64,000 nucleotides of DNA from NCBI GenBank assembly GCA_031423495.1, contig JANPFP010000269.1, positions 16,373-80,372 on the forward strand, given 5' to 3'. The position numbers and the translations under genes were made by a program. Numbering within the stretch: position 1 is the first letter of the stretch; each line of letters starts with the position of its first letter. The notes beneath the pieces are model-generated. The model ran no database searches. It saw only the letters and a list, made by a program, of their open reading frames with translations, and was not told where the DNA came from. Source of the DNA: JACPYM01 sp031423495. Its GTDB lineage: Bacteria > Acidobacteriota > Blastocatellia > RBC074. Below are positions 37,901 to 46,198 of this stretch, one piece after another.

Positions 37901-38313
37901 ATTACAACGACGACGGCGACACGGGCGCAGATCGTCCGCAACTCATCAGCGGCAAGCTGAGCGACCTTTACGCACGCGGCTCGTTGGGGCGCACCCAGTT
38001 CCTGCTGCCGCAAACAGAAGCGTTGACGCGGCTCAGTACGCCCACGCAAGTGACGGACTTGTCATTGCCGATTGAGCGCAATGCTTTTCGCGCAGCGCGT
38101 ATTGCGGCTTACGACCTCTCGCTCATCAAACAATTCCACCTGACCGAAACGCTGCGCCTGGGCTTTGAAGCGAATGCTTTCAATCTCTTCAACCGGGCAA
38201 ATTTTTCCGCCCCTAATGGCAACCTGAGCAGCGCATTGTTCGGACGCATCACCAGCACGCGCGCGGGAACCAATCCGCGTCAGATTCAGTTCGGACTCAA
38301 GTTGGCATTCTGA
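34960..38313 (+). CDS. Oar-type TonB-dependent receptor
   Basis: The protein has 1117 residues from the ATG at 34960, behind a strong GAGAAGGAGC site. It begins with a signal peptide ending in TVAQ, then a carboxypeptidase-regulatory-like domain (about 25-105; GSLRGRVNDPGNAAIAGA). A plug domain contains VSERRVKELPLNGRNFQKL and SGGQINIVTKSGSNDWHG. A long outer-membrane barrel ends with the aromatic terminus FGLKLAF. Such receptors use TonB-ExbBD energy to import ligands across the outer membrane. It is followed by a lipoprotein binding protein two bases after its stop, then a FecCD permease and ATPase. This receptor therefore probably feeds that iron-complex or cobalamin-type importer. Confidence 0.9.
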   Translation: MKVRTLAVLFLSIFVFTLTTVAQVSINGSLRGRVNDPGNAAIAGAKLTLTNTATATTQTATTDGSGDYQFARVAPGTYNLAIEKDGFKRAQRESIVIAVNENAIADVALSVGAISETVTIEGGTTTVQSQSVELSGLVSERRVKELPLNGRNFQKLVLLAPGVGGISGPTTNNPAISGARPVHNTYTIDGMGSNDERLTVGFAGLSNDSGTDLGESVPNIISTEAIQEFRIITTNADATFGRSSGGQINIVTKSGSNDWHGSAYEYLRNGALDARDFFNNTGPFLDSQGRAKTPPFKQNLFGATFGGRLVPDRHFFFGNYEGLLQRRREQSAVTTAVPNADLIRFVPGDLGKYLKTYFIDRGIIPASGNAAGIFAPLPAADRTAALNAGFAAAFFDGNATNGEAGTVQINNAPPRNIDQHNFLIRTDHQLTEALQVSARYAFAQSNTLAGASALALNLQEGQRRYQSATAQVLYTISPQQLLEVRGGFLRNRFEQFAVGGQIDSRLTALGISSEYGLALSVGSLFSANVNSAFIDNQTTPQGSVIHTWTRGSLTLRSGGDLRALMLNVANISSGTPAYTFNPGPVGANGIFGLTPTATQTTSLSARLSAYGLTTGPRTPMRGYRSLQHEYFTQGDWRIRGNVTLNLGLRYSLFGVYDEANGTIANLYANGSSAVSAFSQGRASNDVRLIGDGRTFYQPDYNNLQPRLGIAWNLDGRGRTVLRAGYGVYFDRLIQLQFTGIVTNVPYAISSNTANVPFILGASVPITAAANPAITLVNPALRNPRTQRWNFAAEQLLGQNTTVTVAYVGARGDSLFGQTQINGFGGVPQASRPDPRFSTQQLIDNLGASRYQSLQATAKRRLTRGVDFTVAYTFAQSRDTTSREVFGNVPTLINQGASAATGFQGGGTQFAPRSLNVDWGRSEFDVRHNLTFSHLLELPFGKGRRLLSDANGFVNAVIGGWSLTGLAIIRSGEPFNVTRGIDYNDDGDTGADRPQLISGKLSDLYARGSLGRTQFLLPQTEALTRLSTPTQVTDLSLPIERNAFRAARIAAYDLSLIKQFHLTETLRLGFEANAFNLFNRANFSAPNGNLSSALFGRITSTRAGTNPRQIQFGLKLAF

Positions 38314-38314
38314 T

Positions 38315-39538
38315 ATGAAGCAAAACTTGTTCAGTCTAATTATTGCGTTCGTCGCGGTGACAGGTGGTTGCTCTTACAAGTCACCACCTGTTACCGCTTC
38401 AACCAAGATGGTCAATGCGTCCACACTTACCGCTAATGTATTGGACGGGCGTGTAGACGCTTACGATGCTGCGCGAGATTACTTTCCTGACAAGATTACC
38501 TTTCGTCACGCCACGCAAATCAAGCTGGAATATCGCGGGCACTACAAGCTCGTCACGTTCTCGCCGAATGTGAACGGCGATGTGATTCGCTATGTGCTGG
38601 TGCAACGCGGCACACCCGTGCCTGACCTGCCTGAAATTCATCATCCCCTGACGCATGTTTTTGAAGTTCCGATTGAACGCGTTTCGCTCGGCACGATGCG
38701 CTATGGCGGCGCGGCGGATTTGCTCGGCGTGCAGGATCGCCTGAGTCTCGTGAGCGGGCTTCGTTCGATCACGACGCCTTCGATTCTGGCAAACATCAAG
38801 GCGGGCAAAACGTCTGAAGCCTACTCGACTGAGATGCAACTGGACCTGAACATTGACGCGACGATGGGCTATTACAGCAGTCGCGGCGAAGCGCTGGCGA
38901 TGCTGAAAGACCGCGAACTCGGCCTCAATCGCGTCGGCATGGCGGAACATCTGGAACCGACGCCGCTGGCGAGAAGCGAATGGCTGAAATTCTTCGCGCT
39001 TTTCTTCAACCGCGAAAAGAGCGCCAACGAAAAGTTCGACGAGATCAAGCGCAGTTATAACGAAACGCGCGCCAAAGTACAGGAGAAGCTGGCGCACGTC
39101 AGCTACCGCCCGAAAGTGCTGGTCAATTATCGCAGCGGCGGAAGCTGGCAGGTCTACGGCGGGCTGAACGCCTTTGCCAAACTGATTGAAGACGCGGGCG
39201 GCGATTACCTTTTCAAAGATTTGCTTCACCGCCACAGCCTCTACGCCATGCCGTTTGAATACGTCTACGACAAAGGCACAGAAGCGGATGTCTGGATTGT
39301 CGGGCCGGATTTATCTTCGCAATTCGCCGACGGCAAGCCGCGCTTTGACGAACGCTTGAAGAAGCTGAAGGCGTCACACAATTTCTTCGTCAGCTACAAC
39401 CCGACGCAAGAGAAACGGAATCCCTGGTGGGATCAGGCGTTGATTCAACCGCACATCGAATTGCTGGATTACGTGAAAGCGATTCACCCGGAGCTTGTGC
39501 CAGAACATGAAATGAAGCTGCTGCGGCAGATCAAATAA
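38315..39538 (+). CDS. Periplasmic-binding lipoprotein of iron/cobalamin-type ABC importer
   Basis: The 407-residue protein starts with a lipobox-like leader (VAVTGGC, cysteine near residue 19). A BtuF/FecB-like binding domain follows: RVSLGTMRYGGAADLLGVQDRL, an NYRSGGSWQVYGGLNAF segment and a late ADVWIVGPDL. It delivers a substrate to the FecCD permease encoded 11 bases downstream. It is longer than typical family members (about 300 residues) because of an N-terminal extension and an inserted helical part at about residues 225-265. The start lies one base after the receptor stop, indicating one transcript. The ligand is unknown: siderophore, haem and cobalamin are all possible. Confidence 0.85.
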   Translation: MKQNLFSLIIAFVAVTGGCSYKSPPVTASTKMVNASTLTANVLDGRVDAYDAARDYFPDKITFRHATQIKLEYRGHYKLVTFSPNVNGDVIRYVLVQRGTPVPDLPEIHHPLTHVFEVPIERVSLGTMRYGGAADLLGVQDRLSLVSGLRSITTPSILANIKAGKTSEAYSTEMQLDLNIDATMGYYSSRGEALAMLKDRELGLNRVGMAEHLEPTPLARSEWLKFFALFFNREKSANEKFDEIKRSYNETRAKVQEKLAHVSYRPKVLVNYRSGGSWQVYGGLNAFAKLIEDAGGDYLFKDLLHRHSLYAMPFEYVYDKGTEADVWIVGPDLSSQFADGKPRFDERLKKLKASHNFFVSYNPTQEKRNPWWDQALIQPHIELLDYVKAIHPELVPEHEMKLLRQIK

Positions 39539-39549
39539 GCAAAAAAGCT

Positions 39550-40638
39550 ATGGCAGAATCTGCAATCAAAATTTCCCCCCTCGCAAAAACCAATGTGCCG
39601 CGTCTGGGATCACGCAAATTAGCATTCGTATTCCTGCTCGCCGGAGTCGTCGCCTTCTTTCTCGCCGAACTGACCATCGGCGTGGTCAAAATCCCACTCG
39701 CGCAAATCGTCGCCGCGTTATTCGGCGGACAGGCCGCGCGCGAAACCTGGACGCGCATCGTGATTGATTTGCGCTTGCCACGCGCGTTGACGGCGTTGTT
39801 TGCTGGCGGGGCGTTGGGCGCAAGCGGGTTGATGATGCAAACGCTCTTTCGCAACCCGCTGGCAAGTCCGTGGACATTGGGCATGGCAGCAGGCTCGGCG
39901 CTTGGCGTAGCGTTTCTCGTCGTCATTGCAGGCGCGACCAGCGCGACGGCGTTTTTGCGTTTTAATGCGCTGGGCGATTTGAGTCTGGCCGCAGCGGCGG
40001 CGCTCGGTTGCGTGTTGACGATGGCGGCGATTCTGGCGGTGTCCAAACGGGTCAGCACGGTTACGCTGCTGATTGTCGGACTGATGACACATTACTTCAT
40101 CGAAGGCGTCGTCAGCGTCTTGCTGCACCTGACCGACGAAACACAGGTGCGCGTCTATGCGGGCTGGAACGACGGCAGCTTTTCCAACGTGACGTGGGCG
40201 CAGATGAAAATCATGGTGCCGATTGTCAGCGTTGGCTTGGTGATTTCGTTGTCGCTCGTCAAGCCACTCAATGCGTTGTTGCTCGGCGAAGGTTACGCCC
40301 GCACGCTTGGCTTGACCGTTGGCAAAGCGCGACTGTGGGCGTTTGCGGCAACGGCTGCGCTGGCAGGAGTCGTCACGGCCTATTGCGGCCCAGTCGTCTT
40401 CCTAGGCGTAGCGATTCCGCATCTGGCGCGTGGGCTTTTCAATAATTCCGATCACCGCGTATTGATGCCTGCGTCAATTTTGATCGGTGCGATGTTAGGA
40501 CTGGCGGCGGACTTGGTGACGCATTTGGATTGGGGCTTTCACGTCTTTCACCTGAACACGGTCAATGCGCTGATCGGCGCGCCGGTTGTGCTGTGGGTAA
40601 TTTTGCGAAGAAAAAATTCGAGGAGCCTTGAACTATGA
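39550..40638 (+). CDS. FecCD-family ABC permease
   Basis: The 362-residue permease has about ten membrane segments and family landmarks: RLPRALTALFAGGALGASGLMMQTLFRNPLASPWTLGM split by short variations, GEGYARTLGLTVGKARL, and FLGVAIPHLARGLFNNSDHR near the C-terminus. It forms the membrane channel for an iron-complex or cobalamin importer. Its stop overlaps the ATPase start (ATGA), which supports a single unit with the lipoprotein upstream and the ATPase downstream. Confidence 0.92.
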   Translation: MAESAIKISPLAKTNVPRLGSRKLAFVFLLAGVVAFFLAELTIGVVKIPLAQIVAALFGGQAARETWTRIVIDLRLPRALTALFAGGALGASGLMMQTLFRNPLASPWTLGMAAGSALGVAFLVVIAGATSATAFLRFNALGDLSLAAAAALGCVLTMAAILAVSKRVSTVTLLIVGLMTHYFIEGVVSVLLHLTDETQVRVYAGWNDGSFSNVTWAQMKIMVPIVSVGLVISLSLVKPLNALLLGEGYARTLGLTVGKARLWAFAATAALAGVVTAYCGPVVFLGVAIPHLARGLFNNSDHRVLMPASILIGAMLGLAADLVTHLDWGFHVFHLNTVNALIGAPVVLWVILRRKNSRSLEL

Positions 40639-41669
40639 CCGCCACTGCTGAGGCAAAAACCAAAGCCGCCGCGATTGAATTGTTAAATCTCACGATTGGT
40701 TACAAACCTTCGCGGAAAGAAACTAAAGTTGTGTCAGAAAACTTGAACGCCACGTTGCGCGCGGGCGAATTGGTTTGTTTGTTGGGGCCGAATGGCGCGG
40801 GCAAATCTACGTTGATGCGGACGATGGCGGGAATGCAAAAACCGCTCAGCGGCAGGGTCGAACTGAGCGGCGTCAATATCCACGATTTACCTGCCCGCGA
40901 ACTGGCGAAAAAGCTCAGTGTTGTGCTGACGGAACGCATCAGCATCGGCGCGATGACCGCGTATTCATTGGTCGCGCTTGGTCGTTACCCGCATACCAAC
41001 TGGGCGGGAACACTCAGCGACAAAGACCACGAAGTTATTCAATGGTCGCTGCAAACGACGGGTGCGAGCGAATTTGCCAATCGGCAAATCGGTGAACTCA
41101 GCGATGGCGAACGGCAGCGCGTGATGGTCGCCCGCGCGCTGGCACAAGAACCGCAATTGATGATTCTGGACGAAATCACTGCGTTCCTCGACCTGCCTCG
41201 CCGCGTCGAAATCATGCAGATGCTGCGTGAACTGGCACGCACGACGAACAAAGCAATCCTGCTTTCGACGCACGATCTCGATTTGGCCTTGCGCAGCGCC
41301 GATGTCATCTGGCTGTTGCCGAAAGGCGGTGATATGAAAATTGGAGCGCCGGAAGATTTAGTGCTGAACGGCGCGTTCGCCGACGCCTTTGCCAGTGAAG
41401 GCATTCAGTTCGACACGGAACTGGGCGCGTTTCGCGTGGCGCAACCGCAAGGCCCGGAAATCGCTCTCAACGGCACAGGCGAAGCCGCGCTTTGGACGCG
41501 GCGCGCGCTCGAACGTCAGGGCTTTCGGGTCACTGACGGCGCAACCCTCAACGTGACGCGCGTTGAAGTGATGGTCGGCAATTCGCCTGCGTGGCAACTG
41601 ACGACTTCGGCAGGCACGCAGCGTTGCTCCACGTTGCAGGAATTGCTGGCGCGGCTGGCGCAGTCATAA
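40635..41669 (+). CDS. FecE/BtuD-type ABC ATPase
   Basis: The 344-residue ATPase carries Walker A GPNGAGKST, a signature LSDGERQRVMVARALAQEP, Walker B LMILDEITAFLDLP and switch histidine in STHDLDLAL. In Walker B the residue after DE is I rather than P, as is common in this subfamily. The usual domain is about 255 residues; here a C-terminal extension of about 80 residues of unknown role follows. It powers the adjacent FecCD permease. The start overlaps the permease stop by four bases. Confidence 0.92.
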   Translation: MTATAEAKTKAAAIELLNLTIGYKPSRKETKVVSENLNATLRAGELVCLLGPNGAGKSTLMRTMAGMQKPLSGRVELSGVNIHDLPARELAKKLSVVLTERISIGAMTAYSLVALGRYPHTNWAGTLSDKDHEVIQWSLQTTGASEFANRQIGELSDGERQRVMVARALAQEPQLMILDEITAFLDLPRRVEIMQMLRELARTTNKAILLSTHDLDLALRSADVIWLLPKGGDMKIGAPEDLVLNGAFADAFASEGIQFDTELGAFRVAQPQGPEIALNGTGEAALWTRRALERQGFRVTDGATLNVTRVEVMVGNSPAWQLTTSAGTQRCSTLQELLARLAQS

Positions 41670-41819
41670 ATCAGCCCCGATTTTCACCGCACTCAATCGC
41701 ACGCATGCCCGTTGAAATAGCTAGTGTTCTCTCAAGGGACGATTCGTCTATTCGCAACAATTGTGCGGCGCAGCGGGCAGCCGATGGCTACGTAGCGGGT
41801 TTTGAGACAAGATGGATCT

Positions 41820-42227
41820 ATGAACAACCACAATGGCAATGGAACCAAACCCGAAGCGCGCAACGTGCTGGGCGGCAAGCTCGCAACCTGCTGCACCGAT
41901 CCAATGACGGGCTTTCATCGCAACGGCAAATGCGAGACGGGGCCGCAGGACGCAGGCATACACGTCGTCTGCGCGCGCGTCACACAGGAGTTTTTGGAAT
42001 TCAGCCGCGCGCAGGGCAACGATCTGATGTCGCCCAACCTCGCCTTTGGCTTTCCCGGACTGAAGTCTGGCGATGGCTGGTGTCTATGCGCCGCGCGCTG
42101 GAAAGAGGCTTTTGACGCGGGTGTCGCGCCGCCGGTCAGGCTAGTCGCCACACACGAAGCTACGCTGCGTTATGTCGCACTGGAAGAGCTGATGGCGCAC
42201 GCGCTCGACGCAGACGAAAAAGCATGA
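41820..42227 (+). CDS. DUF2237 family protein
   Basis: The 135-residue protein matches DUF2237: ARNVLGGKLATCCTDPMTGFHRNG, CETGPQDAGIHVVCARVTQEFL split at natural points, and FPGLKSGDGWCLCAARWKEA with several conserved cysteines. The ATG at 41820 is chosen; an upstream TTG is less likely. The family is found in many bacteria and has no established function. It follows the ABC importer by about 150 bases and may be part of the same unit. The conserved cysteines hint at metal binding, but this is inference. Confidence 0.85.
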   Translation: MNNHNGNGTKPEARNVLGGKLATCCTDPMTGFHRNGKCETGPQDAGIHVVCARVTQEFLEFSRAQGNDLMSPNLAFGFPGLKSGDGWCLCAARWKEAFDAGVAPPVRLVATHEATLRYVALEELMAHALDADEKA

Positions 42228-42261
42228 AGACCGTAATTCATCCCGCGCATCCCCGCATTGA

Positions 42262-42782
42262 AACAGACTGCCTAAGCCGTGCGGGCCTTTGACAGCGCCA
42301 TATTCTTTAATGATTTGGCGTTCCCATTGCGGCTTGCCGTGATGGTCGAAGGCATACAAGTTGCCTGTTTCAAAAAAGACGTAAATGCGTTTGTCATCAA
42401 TCACCGGCGTCGGCGCGGCTTGGCTGACACGGTCTCCGACTTTGACTTTTTCAGAGGTTGCCACCGTCTTGCGCCATAACTCGCGGCCTGATTTCAGGTC
42501 ATAACAAAGCACGTAAGCCTGTTCCTTGTTCGGGCCGTCAATGGCTGTGATGAACACACGATTGCGCCAGATGACAGGCGAAGATTGTCCGTAACCCGGC
42601 AACTTGATATCCCAAGCTTTGTTTTTGGTGTCTGACCATTCGAGTGGCAATTTTTTCGCGGTGGTTTGGCTGTCTCCGTTGCCGCGAAAGCCTGACCAGT
42701 TTTTGGCGTCGTTGGCGAAGGCAGTGAGCGTCGCGCAAAGGCAAAGCGCCAGCCAGCTAAGGCGGATAGATGATTTATTCAT
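42262..42782 (-). pseudogene. Truncated PQQ-type beta-propeller (BamB-like) gene
   Basis: The reading frame starts with ATG at 42782 and a signal peptide. It encodes the first blades of a PQQ-binding-like propeller: NWSGFRGNGDSQ, LPGYGQSSPVIWRNRVFI, YDLKSGRELWRK, TPVIDDKRIYVFFETGNLYAFD. After EYGAVKGPHGLGS the family-like sequence stops and the frame drifts into the 3' end of the DUF2237 gene on the other strand. Family members have about 400 or more residues, so more than half is lost. The cause is probably a deletion or rearrangement joining the DUF2237 segment. Confidence 0.75.
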
Positions 42783-42882
42783 AGGGTTGGTGTGAAAAGA
42801 AAAACACAAGAACCACGGGGCAGACACAGAAAGCCCGCCCCGTGGTGGTTGATTGAAACCGCTCGTGGTGTGAACAACGATT

Positions 42883-45858
42883 TCAAAACGTTAAGCGCAG
42901 CGCCACTTGTATCGTGCGCTGGCCGTAAACAGATTGGGCGGCACCAAAGGCCGGACTTGCCAGTGACGTCGAGTAATTCAAAAAGTTCACGGTATTGAAC
43001 AGATTGAAAACCTCGCTGCGCACTTGCGCTCGCAAGCGTTCGGTGATGCTGAAATCTTTATGCAAGCCGAAGCTCACATCGGCGTAACCGTCTGCGCGTT
43101 CGCTGTTGCGCCCGAGTGTGCCGACTGGCGTGATTGCGCTGAAACTGCCGGTGAAGCCGGGAATCAGTTGATTGAGCGTAACGCCTGACGCCAATGACCA
43201 CGCGCGAAAATCAGTGGGGTTACGCACCAGCGCGCCCGCCGCCGGACTCAGGCGATTGTTGGCGACACCATCGGGCGTGGCGGTTCCGCTCAACAGGGTG
43301 AACGGCAGTGACGAACGCAAGCTGATGATCGCGGACGTTTGCCATCCGCCGAAAGCGTTGCGCAGCCAGCCTTGCGGCAAGCGGTCGTTGAACGGCAATG
43401 CCCACATCACCGCCGTGTTGAGATTGTGGCGAATGTCGAAATCAGACGCCGCGTGATCTAAGCGCCGGTTATTTTCGCTGATGAAATTTTGCGCGTCGGT
43501 CGAGATGTCATCCATGACTTTTGACCACGTGTAAGAACCGCGAATCATCAAGCCCTTAGCCAGTCGTCCGCCGAGCGCGAGTTGCAAGCTGTTGTAATTA
43601 GATGATGCGCCCGTTTCGAGCTGGGTGATGACGGCATTGCCGTATTGCGCCGCCAGCGGACGCGGATTCGGTTGGCCGTTAAGAGTCGCGGCCCATTGCG
43701 AACCGCCGTTGGGCAAACGCGTCATCCCCAGATGCTTGGCGCGCGTGCCGACATACGCCGCGCTTAAGAGTGTGTCGCTGCCGAACAAGCGATAATCAAA
43801 GGTCAGATTGAACTGCTGCGAATAGGGCTGAACGATGTCAGGCGAAGTGATCGTGCGATTGGAACTCGGCGCGCCTGCTCCGCCGGTGAGGTTGGCGAGC
43901 GACGGACGAAAGTAAGTAAACGTTTGCACGCGCGGCGGCGAGAAACGCAATTGCGCGATGTAATTCATCGGCAGCGGCGTAAAGAAAATGCCGTAACCTC
44001 CGCGCACCACCAGATTGGTTTGTTTGCCCGGCGTCCAGGCAAAGCCGAAACGCGGCGCGATATTGTTTTTATCGGTCTCGTAATTGACCGGCACGCGATT
44101 ATATTGGTCGCCCGGCGTGCCATAGATTTCATAGCGCACGCCAAAATTGAGTTGCAGATTGGGCCGCACGCGCCAGTCGTCTTGCGCATATAACCCGAAC
44201 TCCTGGGTACGTTGATCCAGACGCGGATCACCGACAGCCCGCGTATAAACCGTCGGCAGGCCGCGTAAAAAATCAGCCCGCGAAGCAAACACCATTACGC
44301 CGTCAAAGTTATTGTTGGCGGTCGAATTCGCTTCGATGAAGCGCAGCACGCCGCCGAATTTCACGCCGTGACTGCCCGCCGACCACGACGTATCGTTCGA
44401 CGCCTGATAGTTGTTCATTTGTGTGTAATCGCGGAAGAAGCTGCCGATGCGTTCAGCGCCCGCAACGGTGATGAAACCCGCGACGCCATTCAACGCCGGA
44501 TCGCCTAACCGCGGAAAGTCGGGAATCGTATTGACGTGGCGGTGGGTGTAATAGGCGCGCAATTCGTTGGTCACACGACTCGACAGCGTCGAATTCCACG
44601 CCGCCGAATAACTGCCGTTGCTGGTCGAAAAGCCCGCGCCTTGGGCAAAGAAAGGAAAGATACCAACCGGTTGCGAAGCCGTCTTGGTGTAGCGGAAGTT
44701 CACCAGATTCGCCTGATTGACGAGGTAATCCATCCGCCCGAAATAGAAGAATCCGCCTTGCCGCGCACGCTTCACGGTCGGATCGAAATTCGGTTGCGTG
44801 GGACTCGTCGTCGCCAGATTGGGCAACGGGTAATGGGCGAGCAACGCACGCACGCCCGGCGCAGCCGTTGCGCGCTCGGCTTCGGTAAAGGTGAAAACTG
44901 AGTTGCGTAAATTGATCGAACGGTCGCCCACGCCTTCGCCGTTGAGGTTGAAAAACAACCGGTCTTTGATGATTGCGCCGTTGAGGACTAAGCCAAAATG
45001 ATTGCGCAGAAATTGTCCTTTGCGATTGAAGATCGGATTGCGCGCATCGAACGCGGCGTTGCGATGAAAGTTATATGCCTTGCCATGCCACGCATTCGCG
45101 CCCGGCTGCGTCACCAGATTGATTGTGCCTCCGGCGGCGCGTCCATATTCAGCTTTGTAATTATTGGTCTGGACTTCGGTGGTCGAAACCACTTCCTGAC
45201 TGACGGGCTGTTCGCTCAAGCCAGTGCCATTGAGAATGCCGCCAATCGGGTCGTTGAAATCTGCGCCATCCACCATCACGTTGACGGTATTGACCGGACG
45301 CAAGCCGTTGATTGTGAACGGAGCGTGCGCTGAACGCTGCGCCGAAGGGGTAATGCCCGGCAACAGATAAACCTGGGCGCGGTAATTGCGCCCCTGCCCG
45401 CCTGCGATCATCGGCAGGTCGGTGTTTTCAGTCTCATTGAATGTGCCGCCCCGGCTCGCGCTGGTGCGCGCGGTGGCGATGGCGTCGAGTTCTGCGTTGA
45501 CAATCACTGAGTCGCTGACGCCCGCTGGTTGCAACGTGATATTCAGAAAAGGCGTTTCGCCCGCCAGCAAACGCAGCGGCGTTTCCGGCTTGTAAGCAGC
45601 AAAGCCGCTTTGTTTGACTTCGATGTTGTAACGGCCCGGCAGCAATCCGGTCAGGCGAAATTGCCCGCTGCCGTCGCTGACGATTTCGCGCCGCCAATCG
45701 CGGCTGCTGTCGGTGAGCGTGATCGCGGCATTCGCAATCGGAGCGCCTTGCGCGTTTTGAATGATTCCAGCCAACGTGCCGGATACGGTTTGTGCCCACG
45801 CGCTCAGGGCGAGCAGGCACACAAATAGTGCGGCGAAAAGGGGATAGCTCTTTTTCAT
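42883..45858 (-). CDS. Oar-type TonB-dependent receptor
   Basis: The 991-residue protein has a signal peptide (MKKSYPLFAALF... ending AWAQ). A carboxypeptidase-regulatory-like domain lies at about residues 25-110 (GTLAGIIQNAQGAPIANA). A plug has LPMIAGGQGRNYRAQVYLLPG and YKAEYGRAAGGTINLVTQPG. A large barrel ends in QVALRLTF, an outer-membrane insertion terminus. A good ribosome site (CGAGGTAAG) precedes the start on the minus strand. No importer genes lie on this strand nearby. Related Acidobacteria receptors are thought to handle polysaccharides or peptides, but the ligand here is unknown. Confidence 0.9.
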   Translation of the reverse strand: MKKSYPLFAALFVCLLALSAWAQTVSGTLAGIIQNAQGAPIANAAITLTDSSRDWRREIVSDGSGQFRLTGLLPGRYNIEVKQSGFAAYKPETPLRLLAGETPFLNITLQPAGVSDSVIVNAELDAIATARTSASRGGTFNETENTDLPMIAGGQGRNYRAQVYLLPGITPSAQRSAHAPFTINGLRPVNTVNVMVDGADFNDPIGGILNGTGLSEQPVSQEVVSTTEVQTNNYKAEYGRAAGGTINLVTQPGANAWHGKAYNFHRNAAFDARNPIFNRKGQFLRNHFGLVLNGAIIKDRLFFNLNGEGVGDRSINLRNSVFTFTEAERATAAPGVRALLAHYPLPNLATTSPTQPNFDPTVKRARQGGFFYFGRMDYLVNQANLVNFRYTKTASQPVGIFPFFAQGAGFSTSNGSYSAAWNSTLSSRVTNELRAYYTHRHVNTIPDFPRLGDPALNGVAGFITVAGAERIGSFFRDYTQMNNYQASNDTSWSAGSHGVKFGGVLRFIEANSTANNNFDGVMVFASRADFLRGLPTVYTRAVGDPRLDQRTQEFGLYAQDDWRVRPNLQLNFGVRYEIYGTPGDQYNRVPVNYETDKNNIAPRFGFAWTPGKQTNLVVRGGYGIFFTPLPMNYIAQLRFSPPRVQTFTYFRPSLANLTGGAGAPSSNRTITSPDIVQPYSQQFNLTFDYRLFGSDTLLSAAYVGTRAKHLGMTRLPNGGSQWAATLNGQPNPRPLAAQYGNAVITQLETGASSNYNSLQLALGGRLAKGLMIRGSYTWSKVMDDISTDAQNFISENNRRLDHAASDFDIRHNLNTAVMWALPFNDRLPQGWLRNAFGGWQTSAIISLRSSLPFTLLSGTATPDGVANNRLSPAAGALVRNPTDFRAWSLASGVTLNQLIPGFTGSFSAITPVGTLGRNSERADGYADVSFGLHKDFSITERLRAQVRSEVFNLFNTVNFLNYSTSLASPAFGAAQSVYGQRTIQVALRLTF

Positions 45859-46018
45859 GACTTACCTCGTTTGGTGATGTGGTGATGCCGCACGAACAGT
45901 GTCGTTGCGGCGAAGCGGCAAAGTAATGAAGTGTTGAAAAACGGCGAACACTTTTTCAATGAATGGTTGTTAGAGCGAAGTGAATGGCCGTTATCACGCG
46001 CCTTCGTACTGAGGCTGT
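45859..46018. promoter_or_regulatory. Divergent intergenic region
   Basis: This stretch separates the minus-strand TonB receptor from a coding-like relic and the plus-strand serine hydrolase. It should hold the receptor promoter. I see the receptor ribosome site next to 45858 and no other clear element. Confidence 0.35.
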
Positions 46019-46150
46019 CTATTCGGGCACATAAATGATTTCGCCGGTTGTCTTATCAGGCGGAATTATTTCCACCTGTTGATAATGTCTGCCGTTCCGC
46101 TGCGTTTTATTCAGTTGATGCGGCAGGTTTGCGCCGAACGGCTCAAGCCT
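46019..46150 (-). pseudogene. Coding-like C-terminal fragment
   Basis: On the minus strand an open frame without a start reads into a plausible protein tail: EPFGANLPHQLNK, then HYQQVEIIPPDKTTGEIIYV and a stop. Amino-acid composition looks coding rather than random. It has no start codon of its own and ends abruptly upstream, beside the leader of the serine hydrolase gene. I read it tentatively as the last part of a lost gene and cannot name the family. Confidence 0.3.
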
Positions 46151-46198
46151 GATGCCGCAGCGCTACTAAATCCGTTTTTTAATCCGAAGGAGAAAAAT

